From NCBI GenBank assembly GCA_947169115.1, contig CAMVOK010000002.1:1-64000 (forward strand): a stretch of 64,000 nucleotides of DNA, in the 5' to 3' direction. This document shows positions 34,056 to 42,327 of the stretch, piece by piece. Below the pieces are notes generated by a model. It was given only the letters and a program-made list of their open reading frames with translations, did not search any database and was not told the DNA's origin. How positions within the stretch are numbered: position 1 is the stretch's first letter; each line of letters opens with the position of its first letter. This DNA is from an uncultured Prevotellaceae bacterium (GTDB lineage: Bacteria > Bacteroidota > Bacteroidia > Bacteroidales > Bacteroidaceae). The position numbers were made by a program, and so were the translations under genes.

Positions 34056-34200
34056 CCCACCCCCCTTTCCCCTCCCGAGGGAGGGGAGTGGTTACAACTG
34101 AAAACATAACAATTGAGAGTAATAAATTAAAATAGAATTAGTCCTGAACCTCTAAACGTATATACGCCCTCCCCTCGGGGAGGGAATGGGGAAGGGGTCC
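34056..34200. repeat. Composite GC-rich inverted repeat, copy 2 (GT4/GH57 spacer)
   Basis: tttcccctcccgagggaggg, AT-rich core with cctgaacctctaaacgtata, then acgccctcccctcggggagg. Same order and core words as 13597-13736; the outer ends (gaccccac... and ...ggggtcc) also pair. Confidence 0.75.
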
Positions 34201-34215
34201 TTAAAATTAAAGATT

Positions 34216-35685
34216 ATGAAAACCATTTGCTTATATTTCGAGATTCATCAGCCTGTGCATCTCAAACGTTACCGCTTCTTCGAAATCGGTACCGACCATT
34301 ACTATTATGATGATTACGAGAACGAGCGTGCCATCACCGAAACTGCCCAGAAGAGTTACATACCCGCACTCTCCACCATGTTGGAGATGACGAAGATGTA
34401 CGGCAAGCAGTTCAAGGTGGCATTCTCCCTCTCGGGTGTAGCCATCGAACTCCTGGAGGTTTATGCCCCCGAGGTCATCGAACTCTTGCAGCAACTTGCC
34501 GAGACGGGATGTGTGGAGTTCCTGGCAGAACCATACAGCCACGGTCTGTCTTCGCTGGCCAACGAGGAAGTCTTCATAGAGGAGACCAAGCGTCTGGCCA
34601 AGAAAATCAAGGAGATGTTCGGTCAGACCCCGAAGGTAATGCGCAACTCCTCGCTCATCTACTCCGACGAGATTGGAGCCCTGGCAGGTCGCATGGGCTT
34701 CAAGGGCATGATAGCCGAGGGTGCCAAGCACATACTGGGATGGAAGAGTCCCCACTTCGTTTATAATTGCGCTATGGACCCCAATGTCAAGCTCCTGTTG
34801 CGCGACTATAAGCTCTCCGACGACATCTCCCTGCGCTTCAACGATTCTTCTTGGAACGAATATCCCCTGTTCGCCGACAAGTATGTTGACTGGATTGCCC
34901 AGTTGCCCGAAGACGAACAGGTCATCAACATCTTCATGGAGCTCTGTGCCCTGGGCATCTTCCAGCCCCTGTCGAGCAACATTCTGGAGTTCCTGAAGGC
35001 ACTGCCCGCTGTGGCCAAGCAGAGAGGCATCGTGTTTGCTACTCCCAGCGAGATTATCAGCAAGACCAAGTCAGTAGGTCCCATGGAGGTGGTATATCCC
35101 GTATCGTGGAACGACGAAGAGCGCGACACCTCGTGCTGGCTCGGAAACGGCATGCAGCGTGAGGCCTTCAACAAACTCTATCAAGAGGCCGACCGCATTC
35201 TGGCTTGCAAGGACCGCCGCATTAAGCAGGATTGGGACCGCATACAGGCCTCCAACAACTTCCGCTTTATGACCACCAAACCTGCCAGCGTGGGCATGTA
35301 CCGTGGTTTCTACGACAGTCCATACGATGCCTTCACGAACTATATGAACGTCCTGGGCGACTTCATCAAGCGCGTTCAGGACCTCTTCCCGATGGAAGTA
35401 GAAAGCGACGAGCTCAATGCTCTCTATACCACCATCCACAACCAGGGAGAAGAGATTGCCGTTCGCGACAACGAAATCAGCCGCCTGCGTGCCCGTCTGG
35501 AGAAGTACGAGCCCACCCCCGATGCTGAAAGTCCCAAGTCGATGAAAACGGAGCCGGCAGAGAAACCCGCAGAAAAGAAGCCAGCAGCCAAGAAGGCTCC
35601 TGCCAAGAAGCCCGCTCCCAAGAAGGAAGCTGCTCCCAAGAAGGAGACAATTGCCAAGAAAGCACCTGCCAAGGCTAAGAAGTAA
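34216..35685 (+). CDS. GH57 alpha-amylase-type enzyme with Lys/Ala/Pro tail
   Basis: 489 aa from the chosen ATG (ten codons into the tracked ORF, because the extension lies in the spacer repeat). The (beta/alpha)7 barrel opens with CLYFEIHQPVHLKRYRFFEIG and includes LAEPYSHGLSSL, MRNSSLIYSDEIG and MIAEGAKHILG, which probably holds the nucleophile Glu. A coiled coil (IHNQGEEIAVRDNEISRLRARLE) follows, and the last ~45 residues are histone-H1-like (EKKPAAKKAPAKKPAPKKEA). It acts on alpha-glucan with the two genes before it. No signal peptide, so cytoplasmic. Confidence 0.92.
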   Translation: MKTICLYFEIHQPVHLKRYRFFEIGTDHYYYDDYENERAITETAQKSYIPALSTMLEMTKMYGKQFKVAFSLSGVAIELLEVYAPEVIELLQQLAETGCVEFLAEPYSHGLSSLANEEVFIEETKRLAKKIKEMFGQTPKVMRNSSLIYSDEIGALAGRMGFKGMIAEGAKHILGWKSPHFVYNCAMDPNVKLLLRDYKLSDDISLRFNDSSWNEYPLFADKYVDWIAQLPEDEQVINIFMELCALGIFQPLSSNILEFLKALPAVAKQRGIVFATPSEIISKTKSVGPMEVVYPVSWNDEERDTSCWLGNGMQREAFNKLYQEADRILACKDRRIKQDWDRIQASNNFRFMTTKPASVGMYRGFYDSPYDAFTNYMNVLGDFIKRVQDLFPMEVESDELNALYTTIHNQGEEIAVRDNEISRLRARLEKYEPTPDAESPKSMKTEPAEKPAEKKPAAKKAPAKKPAPKKEAAPKKETIAKKAPAKAKK

Positions 35686-35730
35686 TCTAACAGTAGGGTA
35701 GTACCCAAGCGTCGCTACCCACAACCCCAC

Positions 35731-35770
35731 GTTTGCCCTTGCACATTGCTGTGCAGGGGCAAACTGTTTT
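35731..35770 (+). terminator. Terminator of the glycogen trio
   Basis: gtttgcccttgcac / gtgcaggggcaaac (14 bp, one G-U) with a 6-nt loop, then tgtttt. Confidence 0.88.
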
Positions 35771-36013
35771 ATATCCTGTTATCTTTCTCCTGTAGCTTCT
35801 ATCAATGATTCAGAAAGAGGTCAGTGAATGCTTACGATATAGGTTTCTCAGATATGTACAACAAAACAACAGCAGCAATATGCTTCACTTGAAGGTAAGT
35901 GTTTGGAGAGAGGGATAATAAGAAAAAAAAAACATCCCCCTGCAACCTTTTGGAAGCAGGGGGATGTTTTTGTGTTTAGCGTATCGGCACAGAAGGACTA
36001 TGCCGAATTGCTA
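35771..36013. other. Intergenic stretch with no gene seen
   Basis: About 150 bp of AT-rich sequence without recognisable coding potential, ending in the GGGtGRT gene terminator. The tracked 73-aa ORF 35903-36124 is an antisense shadow of the GGGtGRT gene and its terminator. Confidence 0.6.
35922..35973. terminator. Bidirectional terminator, serves the GGGtGRT gene
   Basis: Perfect stem aacatccccctgc / gcagggggatgtt, 12-nt loop, A10 on the left and T5 on the right. Confidence 0.92.
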
Positions 36014-37030
36014 TTAATGATTCAGGGCGAGGTCAACGTTTACGGCGCAAGCTACGGAGCAACCTACCATGGGGTTGTTACCGATGCCCAGGAAGCCCAT
36101 CATCTCTACGTGAGCGGGCACTGAGCTGGAACCTGCGAACTGAGCATCTGAGTGCATGCGACCCAGGGTGTCGGTCATACCGTAGGAAGCAGGACCTGCG
36201 GCCATGTTATCGGGATGCAGGGTACGACCCGTACCACCACCGCTGGCTACAGAGAAGTAGGGCTTACCGGCACGGATGCGCTCCTTCTTGTACGTTCCGG
36301 CTACGGGGTGCTGGAAGCGAGTGGGGTTGGTAGAGTTACCGGTGATGGAGACATCAACGTCCTCCTTCCACAGGATAGCCACGCCTTCGCGAACGTCGTC
36401 GGCACCGTAGCAGTTCACAGCAGCACGAGGACCGTTGGAGTAAGCGATACGCTTAACTTCCTTCAGTTCACCCGTGAAGTAGTCGAACTGTGTCTGTACG
36501 TAGGTGAAACCATTGATGCGGCTGATAATCATGGCGGCGTCCTTGCCCAGACCATTCAGGATGCAGCGCAGGGGCTTGTCGGCTGGTCTTGACTTGTTGG
36601 CCATCTGTGCAATCTTGATAGCTCCCTCGGCGGCAGCGAAACTCTCGTGGCCAGCCAGGAAGGCGAAGCACTTGGTTTCGGGGGTGAGCAGACGGGCTGC
36701 CAGTTCACCGTGTCCGATACCTACCTTACGGTCGTCGGCAACAGAGCCGGGGATGCAGAACGACTGCAGGCCCTCACCGATGTAGTTGGCAGCCTCTACG
36801 GCGTCCTTAGCCTTCTCCTTCAGGGCGATGGCTGTACCTACAACGTATGCCCACTTGGCGTTCTCGAAGCAAATCATCTGGGTCTCCTCACAGGTCTTGT
36901 AGGGGTCGAGTCCAGCTGCTTCACAAATTTGGTTAGCCTCCTCGATGGAAGCAATGCCGTGCTTATTCAGACAAGCAAGAATCTGCTTGATACGACGGTC
37001 TTGGCTCTCGAATTTAACTTCTCTAATCAT
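36014..37030 (-). CDS. GGGtGRT-motif protein
   Basis: 338 aa. Named for the motif SVASGGGTGRTLHPDN, seen here about two-thirds along, followed by GPASYGMTDTLGRMHSDAQFAGSSSVPAHVEMMGFLGIGNNPMVGCSVACAVNVDLA. Biochemical function is unknown. It follows a NifU-like gene with a 14-bp gap, an association repeated in Bacteroidetes and Clostridia, so it may receive or need an iron-sulfur cluster (inference). Confidence 0.9.
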   Translation of the reverse strand: MIREVKFESQDRRIKQILACLNKHGIASIEEANQICEAAGLDPYKTCEETQMICFENAKWAYVVGTAIALKEKAKDAVEAANYIGEGLQSFCIPGSVADDRKVGIGHGELAARLLTPETKCFAFLAGHESFAAAEGAIKIAQMANKSRPADKPLRCILNGLGKDAAMIISRINGFTYVQTQFDYFTGELKEVKRIAYSNGPRAAVNCYGADDVREGVAILWKEDVDVSITGNSTNPTRFQHPVAGTYKKERIRAGKPYFSVASGGGTGRTLHPDNMAAGPASYGMTDTLGRMHSDAQFAGSSSVPAHVEMMGFLGIGNNPMVGCSVACAVNVDLALNH

Positions 37031-37044
37031 GGCTCGTCCTCCTA

Positions 37045-37746
37045 TTAGTTTTTACGTGGGTCAATACTCTTCACTGCACCGTCCTCGGCCTTTGTGCGAC
37101 CGTAGGTGCCTGTAACACTCTTCAGAGCCTCGTCGGCGGGAACGCCCTTCTTGATGGCATCCATGAACTTGCCCATGTGGACAAACTCGTAACCGCAAAC
37201 TTGGTCGTCCTTGTCGAGATACATCTTGGTGATGTAACCCTCGGTCAGCTGCAGGTAGCGTGTGCCCTTAACCTTTGTGCCATACAGCGTACCTGTCTGA
37301 GAGATGAGACCCTTACCCAGGTCTTCCAGACCAGCACCTACCATCAGACCACCCTCGGAGAAGGCACTCTGTGTACGACCATAGACAATCTGCAGGAACA
37401 ACTCACGCATAGCGGTGTTGATGGCATCGCAAACGAGGTCGGTGTTCAGAGCCTCCAACAGAGTCTTGCCGGGCAGAATCTCACTTGCCATAGCGGCAGA
37501 GTGTGTCATGCCAGAGCAACCGATTGTCTCAACGAGGCATTCCTCGATGATGCCTTCCTTCACGTTCAGCGTCAGTTTGCAGGCACCCTGCTGGGGAGCG
37601 CACCAACCGATACCGTGGGTCAGACCACTGATGTCCTTAATTTCTTTTGCTTGTACCCACTTGCCTTCCTCTGGGATAGGAGCGGGACCATGGTTGGGGC
37701 CTTTGGCCACGCAACACATGCCTTGAACTTCTTTACTGTAAACCAT
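37045..37746 (-). CDS. NifU-like iron-sulfur cluster scaffold protein
   Basis: 233 aa with an IscU/NifU N-terminal-type fold: HGIGWCAPQQGACKLTLNVKEG, VETIGCSGMTHSAAMASEILPGKTLLEAL, supplying conserved cysteines. A C-terminal extension (DKDDQVCGYEFVHMGKFMDAIKKG) is unlike classical IscU. Paired with the GGGtGRT gene; no cysteine desulfurase is nearby. A dedicated client is likely. Confidence 0.85.
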   Translation of the reverse strand: MVYSKEVQGMCCVAKGPNHGPAPIPEEGKWVQAKEIKDISGLTHGIGWCAPQQGACKLTLNVKEGIIEECLVETIGCSGMTHSAAMASEILPGKTLLEALNTDLVCDAINTAMRELFLQIVYGRTQSAFSEGGLMVGAGLEDLGKGLISQTGTLYGTKVKGTRYLQLTEGYITKMYLDKDDQVCGYEFVHMGKFMDAIKKGVPADEALKSVTGTYGRTKAEDGAVKSIDPRKN

Positions 37747-37789
37747 ATTGTTAATTAGTTAATAAGTGTGAAAGTTGTGTTTCTCCCTG

Positions 37790-37869
37790 CAAATGTACCT
37801 AAAAATAGTGATATTGCCTAATAATTGTACCCTTTTTTCGTTACATGTGCTTAGTTTTTTGTACTTTTG
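37790..37869. promoter_or_regulatory. Divergent promoters: NifU-like gene and DMP19-smpB-metH
   Basis: Minus TACATTTG (37790-37797) and plus TACTTTTG (37862-37869), the latter 8 bp before the ATG at 37878. Confidence 0.55.
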
Positions 37870-37877
37870 CGCTCATT

Positions 37878-38381
37878 ATGATAGTTAGTATTAGCGAAAA
37901 AGACATTATCGATGCTGCTCAGAAGGGCAGCGATGCCTTTGTGGATTTAGTGGCCCAAAAGACCCTGCAAGCCATTGGCGGACAGTTGACGGCTGACACT
38001 ATGCCGTCGTTGACTGCCGACCAAATAACACTACTGGCCTATCAAATCCTGAAACAGGAGGTTATGGAGGGTGGTTTCATACAACTCATCCATAACGGCT
38101 ATGGTTCTTTTATCTTCCTCAATCCCTTCGCTAAAGCCATGCGACTGGTTGGTGCTAAGGAACTTACGGATTTGATATACGAAGGCAGAAAACTCTTTGA
38201 GAAGTACGGAGACGAGCTGACAGGAGATTGTACGGACGAGGAGTTTATGGCATTGTATGAGCAATATGAGGAGTTCGATGAATTAGACGATGCCTTTATC
38301 GAGATGGAGCCCGAGGTGACAGACATTCTGGCTCACTACATCGATGAACGCATAGATAAGTTTGTGAAGGTGGAAAAGTGA
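37878..38381 (+). CDS. DMP19 (DUF4375) family protein
   Basis: 167 aa, acidic. The segment [52 protein letters not shown] matches the DMP19/DUF4375 fold; Neisseria DMP19 is a DNA-mimic protein, but function here is unknown. The tracked start at 37845 lies upstream of the -7 promoter box, so MIVSISEKD is chosen. Its stop overlaps the smpB ATG (TGATG). Confidence 0.8.
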   Translation: MIVSISEKDIIDAAQKGSDAFVDLVAQKTLQAIGGQLTADTMPSLTADQITLLAYQILKQEVMEGGFIQLIHNGYGSFIFLNPFAKAMRLVGAKELTDLIYEGRKLFEKYGDELTGDCTDEEFMALYEQYEEFDELDDAFIEMEPEVTDILAHYIDERIDKFVKVEK

Positions 38382-38854
38382 TGGCAGCAAAGAAGGAATT
38401 TGTAAGTAAGGTAAACATCAAGAACAAGAGAGCGGCATTCGACTTCTTGTTGCTGGATGACTATACGGCTGGCATTGTACTTACCGGAACTGAAATCAAG
38501 AGCATCCGTGCCGGAAAGGCCAGTTTGGTGGATACATATTGCTTGATTATCAATGGTGAGGTGTGGGTGAAGAACATGTACATTGCCCACTACGAACACG
38601 GTTCGTATAACAACCATGTGGAACGTCGCGACCGCAAGCTCCTGCTCAACAGACGTGAAATCCGAAAACTCGCCTCTGCCGTCAAGGCACCGGGGTTCAG
38701 CATTGTTCCTACCTTATTATATATAGATGAGAACGGACGTGCAAAGCTCGACATCAGTGTAGCCCGAGGCAAGAAGGAATATGACAAGCGCGAGACGCTG
38801 AAGGAAAAAGAAGACCGAAAGGAAATTGCCAGAAAATTTAAGAGAATTTTCTGA
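38381..38854 (+). CDS. smpB: SsrA-binding protein
   Basis: A tmRNA partner in ribosome rescue. 157 aa with [65 protein letters not shown] and a basic C-terminal tail ([25 protein letters not shown]). The track begins one codon earlier at a GTG; the ATG overlapping the upstream stop is preferred. Confidence 0.96.
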   Translation: MAAKKEFVSKVNIKNKRAAFDFLLLDDYTAGIVLTGTEIKSIRAGKASLVDTYCLIINGEVWVKNMYIAHYEHGSYNNHVERRDRKLLLNRREIRKLASAVKAPGFSIVPTLLYIDENGRAKLDISVARGKKEYDKRETLKEKEDRKEIARKFKRIF

Positions 38855-38884
38855 CAATTTCCTGCACGATTGTAAAGACAACAA

Positions 38885-41791
38885 ATGAAAAGAAATAGCA
38901 CAGACAACTCTGCACTCTGCACTTTGAACTCTGAACTCAATACTTTGCACTCTGAACTGGCAAAGAGGATTCTTTGCCTCGACGGTGCAATGGGTACCAT
39001 GCTGCCACGCGGCAAGGGGCTGGGCGATTTGCTCTGTCTGACCGAACCAGACATTATACGTGATATTCACGAACAATATCTACAGGCTGGAGCTGACCTC
39101 ATTACCACCTGTACTTTCAATGCACAACGCATTTCGCTCAGTGACTACCATGCCCAGATGCTTGTCCGTGAGATAAATCTGGCTGCGGCAAAGCTCGCAA
39201 GGGAGGTAGCCGACGAGTATTCTACACCCGAAAAACCTCGTTTCGTGTTGGGTTCTGTGGGACCAACGGGTAAGAGTTGTTCCATTAGTCCAGACGTGAA
39301 CAATCCAGCCCTGCGTTCCATCGGTTTTGATGAACTTGCAGAAGCATACGAGGAACAAATGGTGGCCTTGATAGAGGGTGGGGTAGATGCTCTTCTGATG
39401 GAGACCATTTTTGATGTTCTGAATGCCAAGGCCGGGATTTATGCGGCTGAGCGGGCCATGAAGAAGACGGGACGACGAGTGCCTCTCATGCTCAGTGTGA
39501 CCATAAGCGACAAGTCTGGTCGTACGTTGTCGGGACAGACCATTGAGGCGTTTCTTGTTTCTATTTCCCATGCCGATATTTTCAGCGTTGGCTTCAATTG
39601 TTCGTTCGGGGCTCGCGATATGTTTCCCAATCTTCGTACGTTGGCTCATTTGGCACCCTATTATATCAGTGCTTATCCCAATGCCGGACTGCCCAATGCT
39701 TTTGGTGAGTATGACCAGACCGCAGACATGATGTTGCAGGAGATGATTCCCTTTGTTGAGGAAGGACTTGTAAACATCATCGGTGGCTGTTGTGGCACTA
39801 CCCCCGAGCACATAAGGCAGATAGCCCAGTTGACAAATTCCGGCGCAAAGCCACGAGTTCGCCCCATTGATATGGCGGACATCACCCCAAACTCTACACT
39901 CATAACTCAAAACTCTGCACTGGCGAAACCCCAGCTTCGCCTCTCCGGTTTGGAACCCCTTGTCCTGACTCCAGAAATTGGATTCATCAATGTGGGTGAG
40001 CGATGCAATGTGGCAGGGAGCAGAAAGTTTCTTCGTCTGATAAATGAAGGAAACTATGAAGAGGCACTAAGTATTGCCCGCAAGCAGGTGGAAGCCGGAG
40101 CTATGGTGCTCGACATCAATATGGACGATGGTTTGCTGGACGCACGTAAGGAGATGACCACCTTTGTGAATCTTATAGGCAGCGACCCCGATATTGCCCG
40201 TGTGCCCTTGATGATTGATTCCTCTGACTGGCGGGTAATCGTGTCGGCACTGAAGTGTCTGCAAGGCAAGGCTATCGTGAATAGTATTTCGTTGAAGGAA
40301 GGGGAAGAGGTCTTCTTGAGTCATGCCCGTGAACTTCGTCAGTATGGGGCGGCAGTTGTGGTGATGTTGTTTGACGAACAAGGACAGGCAACCACCTTCG
40401 AACGCCGTATTGAGATTTGTGAGAGGGCATACCGTCTGCTGACAGAAAAGGCAGGCTTTCCTCCCTGCGATATTGTTTTTGACCCTAATGTCTTGGCTAT
40501 ATGTACGGGTATGGCAGAGCATGACTATTATGCTGAAGATTTCATCCGTACGATAGATTGGATACGTGAACATTTGCCTTTGGTTCATATCAGCGGTGGC
40601 ATAAGTAATCTCTCGTTTGCCTTCCGTGGGAATAATTTCCTGCGCGAAGCCATGCATGCCGTATTCCTGTATCATGCCCGTCAGCATGGAATGGACATGG
40701 CCATTATGAATCCGTCGGCCAAAGTCATGTATAGCGATATTCCGTCAGATTTATTGGCCATGCTGGAGGATGTAATACTTCATCCCTCAGTTGAAGCACG
40801 TGAACGATTGATAGAATATTCAACATCAGAACTTGAAACTCAGCAGAATGTAGAGGCCTCGGCTGATGTTACGCTTGAAAAACCATCCGTGGAGCAACGT
40901 CTTATTACGGCTCTACAGCGCGGCATTAGCGATAATCTGGAGGCCGATCTTGCTGAAGCCTTGCAGACATACCCACATGCTGTTGACATCATAGAAGGCC
41001 CATTGATGCAGGGGATGAAACTTGTTGGTCAATTGTTCGGGGAGGGTAAGATGTTCTTGCCCCAAGTCGTAAAGACAGCCCGTACCATGAAGCAAGCGGT
41101 GGAATTGCTAACGCAAAGTTCAGAGTTCAAAGTTCAAAGTGCAGAGTCAGCAACTCAGAACTCTAAACTCAGCACTCTAAACTCTGAACTTTGCGTCAGC
41201 AATTCTGACTCTAAACTCAGCACTCAGAATTCTGAACTTTGCGTCAGCAATTCTGAACTGGTTTCGCCAAAAGCGAAACCTACCATTTTGTTGGCTACAG
41301 TCAAGGGCGATGTGCATGATATTGGAAAGAACATTGTCGGGGTGGTGATGGCATGCAATGGCTATGAAATTATCGACATGGGTGTGATGGTTCCTGGTGA
41401 GGAGATTGTTCGCAAAGCGTGTGAGGTTAAGCCCGATATCATTGGCCTGTCGGGGCTGATAACTCCGTCTTTGGAGGAGATGACACGCGTTGTGGGCTTA
41501 TTACATGAGGCTGGCATTCATGTTCCTGTTATGATTGGAGGTGCCACTACGAGCCCGCTCCATACAGCCTTGAAAATTGCTCCGGTGTACGAAGGACCTG
41601 TAATTTGGGTTAAAGATGCCAGTCAGAACGCTCCTCTGGCTTCTCGTTTCCTCAGCGATGAAACGAAGAATGAGGCGTTTGAAAGTCTGAAACAGGAGCA
41701 GGAAGAACTTCGCCGAGGTGCATTGCGCTCAGACTCAGAACCAATACCATTTGAAGAAGCCCGTAAGCGTAAACCAAATTTCTTTGCATGA
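38885..41791 (+). CDS. metH: Cobalamin-dependent methionine synthase with three in-frame repeat insertions
   Basis: 968 aa. Homocysteine domain (about 25-325; RILCLDGAMGTML, zinc Cys in GFNCSFGARD and GGCCGTTPEH), pterin domain (about 350-625; FINVGERCNVAGSRKF), B12 cap and Rossmann domains (about 650-960; GDVHDIGKNIVGVVMACNGYEI with the lower-ligand His). The C-terminal AdoMet reactivation domain is absent, as in many Bacteroidetes. Repeat-encoded peptides rich in NSEL, NSKLS and TLNSEL sit at the extreme N-terminus, the first domain linker (~334) and before the B12 Rossmann domain (~742-798). Its stop overlaps the next ATG. Confidence 0.95.
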   Translation: MKRNSTDNSALCTLNSELNTLHSELAKRILCLDGAMGTMLPRGKGLGDLLCLTEPDIIRDIHEQYLQAGADLITTCTFNAQRISLSDYHAQMLVREINLAAAKLAREVADEYSTPEKPRFVLGSVGPTGKSCSISPDVNNPALRSIGFDELAEAYEEQMVALIEGGVDALLMETIFDVLNAKAGIYAAERAMKKTGRRVPLMLSVTISDKSGRTLSGQTIEAFLVSISHADIFSVGFNCSFGARDMFPNLRTLAHLAPYYISAYPNAGLPNAFGEYDQTADMMLQEMIPFVEEGLVNIIGGCCGTTPEHIRQIAQLTNSGAKPRVRPIDMADITPNSTLITQNSALAKPQLRLSGLEPLVLTPEIGFINVGERCNVAGSRKFLRLINEGNYEEALSIARKQVEAGAMVLDINMDDGLLDARKEMTTFVNLIGSDPDIARVPLMIDSSDWRVIVSALKCLQGKAIVNSISLKEGEEVFLSHARELRQYGAAVVVMLFDEQGQATTFERRIEICERAYRLLTEKAGFPPCDIVFDPNVLAICTGMAEHDYYAEDFIRTIDWIREHLPLVHISGGISNLSFAFRGNNFLREAMHAVFLYHARQHGMDMAIMNPSAKVMYSDIPSDLLAMLEDVILHPSVEARERLIEYSTSELETQQNVEASADVTLEKPSVEQRLITALQRGISDNLEADLAEALQTYPHAVDIIEGPLMQGMKLVGQLFGEGKMFLPQVVKTARTMKQAVELLTQSSEFKVQSAESATQNSKLSTLNSELCVSNSDSKLSTQNSELCVSNSELVSPKAKPTILLATVKGDVHDIGKNIVGVVMACNGYEIIDMGVMVPGEEIVRKACEVKPDIIGLSGLITPSLEEMTRVVGLLHEAGIHVPVMIGGATTSPLHTALKIAPVYEGPVIWVKDASQNAPLASRFLSDETKNEAFESLKQEQEELRRGALRSDSEPIPFEEARKRKPNFFA
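38905..38960 (+). repeat. Coding micro-repeat 1 in metH (N-terminus)
   Basis: Tandem variants of aactctgcactttgaactctg encode NSALCTLNSELNTLHSEL in front of the conserved domain start. Confidence 0.8.
39885..39930 (+). repeat. Coding micro-repeat 2 in metH (domain linker)
   Basis: aactctacactcataactca and aaaactctgcactggcg encode NSTLITQNSALA between homocysteine and pterin domains. Confidence 0.75.
41112..41270 (+). repeat. Coding micro-repeat 3 in metH (before B12 Rossmann domain)
   Basis: About 160 bp of tandem units (ttcagagttcaaagttcaaa, aactctaaactcagcactct, ctgaactttgcgtcagcaat) encode ~53 residues such as LSTLNSELCVSNSDSKLSTQ. The unit ctgaactttgcgtcagcaattctga occurs twice. Confidence 0.88.
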
Positions 41792-42324
41792 CCAAGAAAG
41801 AACTTCGTTGTTTCGTACGCCAACAAAAGGAGTCGTTGTCAGCCGATTTTCCCATCTGGTCGGCGGAAATTTGCCGTAAGATAATGGACTTGCCCGTATG
41901 GCAGAAATCCCGTGTGGTGCTTCTGTATCATGCCCTGTCAGACGAACCCGACTTGCAATCCCTAATGGACGCAGCCTTAGCGTGTGGCAAATACGTGCTT
42001 TTGCCCGTGGTGGATAATGATGATATTTTGCTGAAACCCTATGAGGGAATGGGACACATGCAGAAGGGAGCCTTTGGCATCTATGAACCAGCGGGAGCTA
42101 TATTCCCTCAGTCGCGCTATGCTGAGATTGAACTGGCTTTGATACCAGGTATGGCATTCGACCAAAGTGGTCATCGTTTGGGACGTGGACGTGGTTATTA
42201 TGACCGATTCTTGCCTCGTATCACGCAAGCCTATAAATTAGGGGTTTGTTTCCCCTTCCAGTTGTTAGATGATGTGCCTCATGAGTCCCATGACATCCCC
42301 GTTGATGGTGTCATGGAGCTATGA
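41788..42324 (+). CDS. 5-formyltetrahydrofolate cyclo-ligase
   Basis: Converts 5-formyl-THF to 5,10-methenyl-THF with ATP. 178 aa with KKELRCFVRQQKESL at the start, LIPGMAFDQSGHRLGRGRGYYDRFLP (family signature) and GVCFPFQLLDDVPHESHDIPVD at the end. Overlaps metH by 4 bp, fitting a folate/one-carbon pairing. Confidence 0.93.
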   Translation: MTKKELRCFVRQQKESLSADFPIWSAEICRKIMDLPVWQKSRVVLLYHALSDEPDLQSLMDAALACGKYVLLPVVDNDDILLKPYEGMGHMQKGAFGIYEPAGAIFPQSRYAEIELALIPGMAFDQSGHRLGRGRGYYDRFLPRITQAYKLGVCFPFQLLDDVPHESHDIPVDGVMEL

Positions 42325-42327
42325 ATC

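Noticed and set aside
35903-36124. 73-aa ORF opposite the GGGtGRT gene
   Set aside because: It covers the bidirectional terminator and antisense of a well-supported gene.
38885-41791. MetH as a truncated pseudogene because the AdoMet domain is missing
   Set aside because: Many Bacteroidetes MetH proteins end at this point, the frame is intact and the next gene overlaps its stop.
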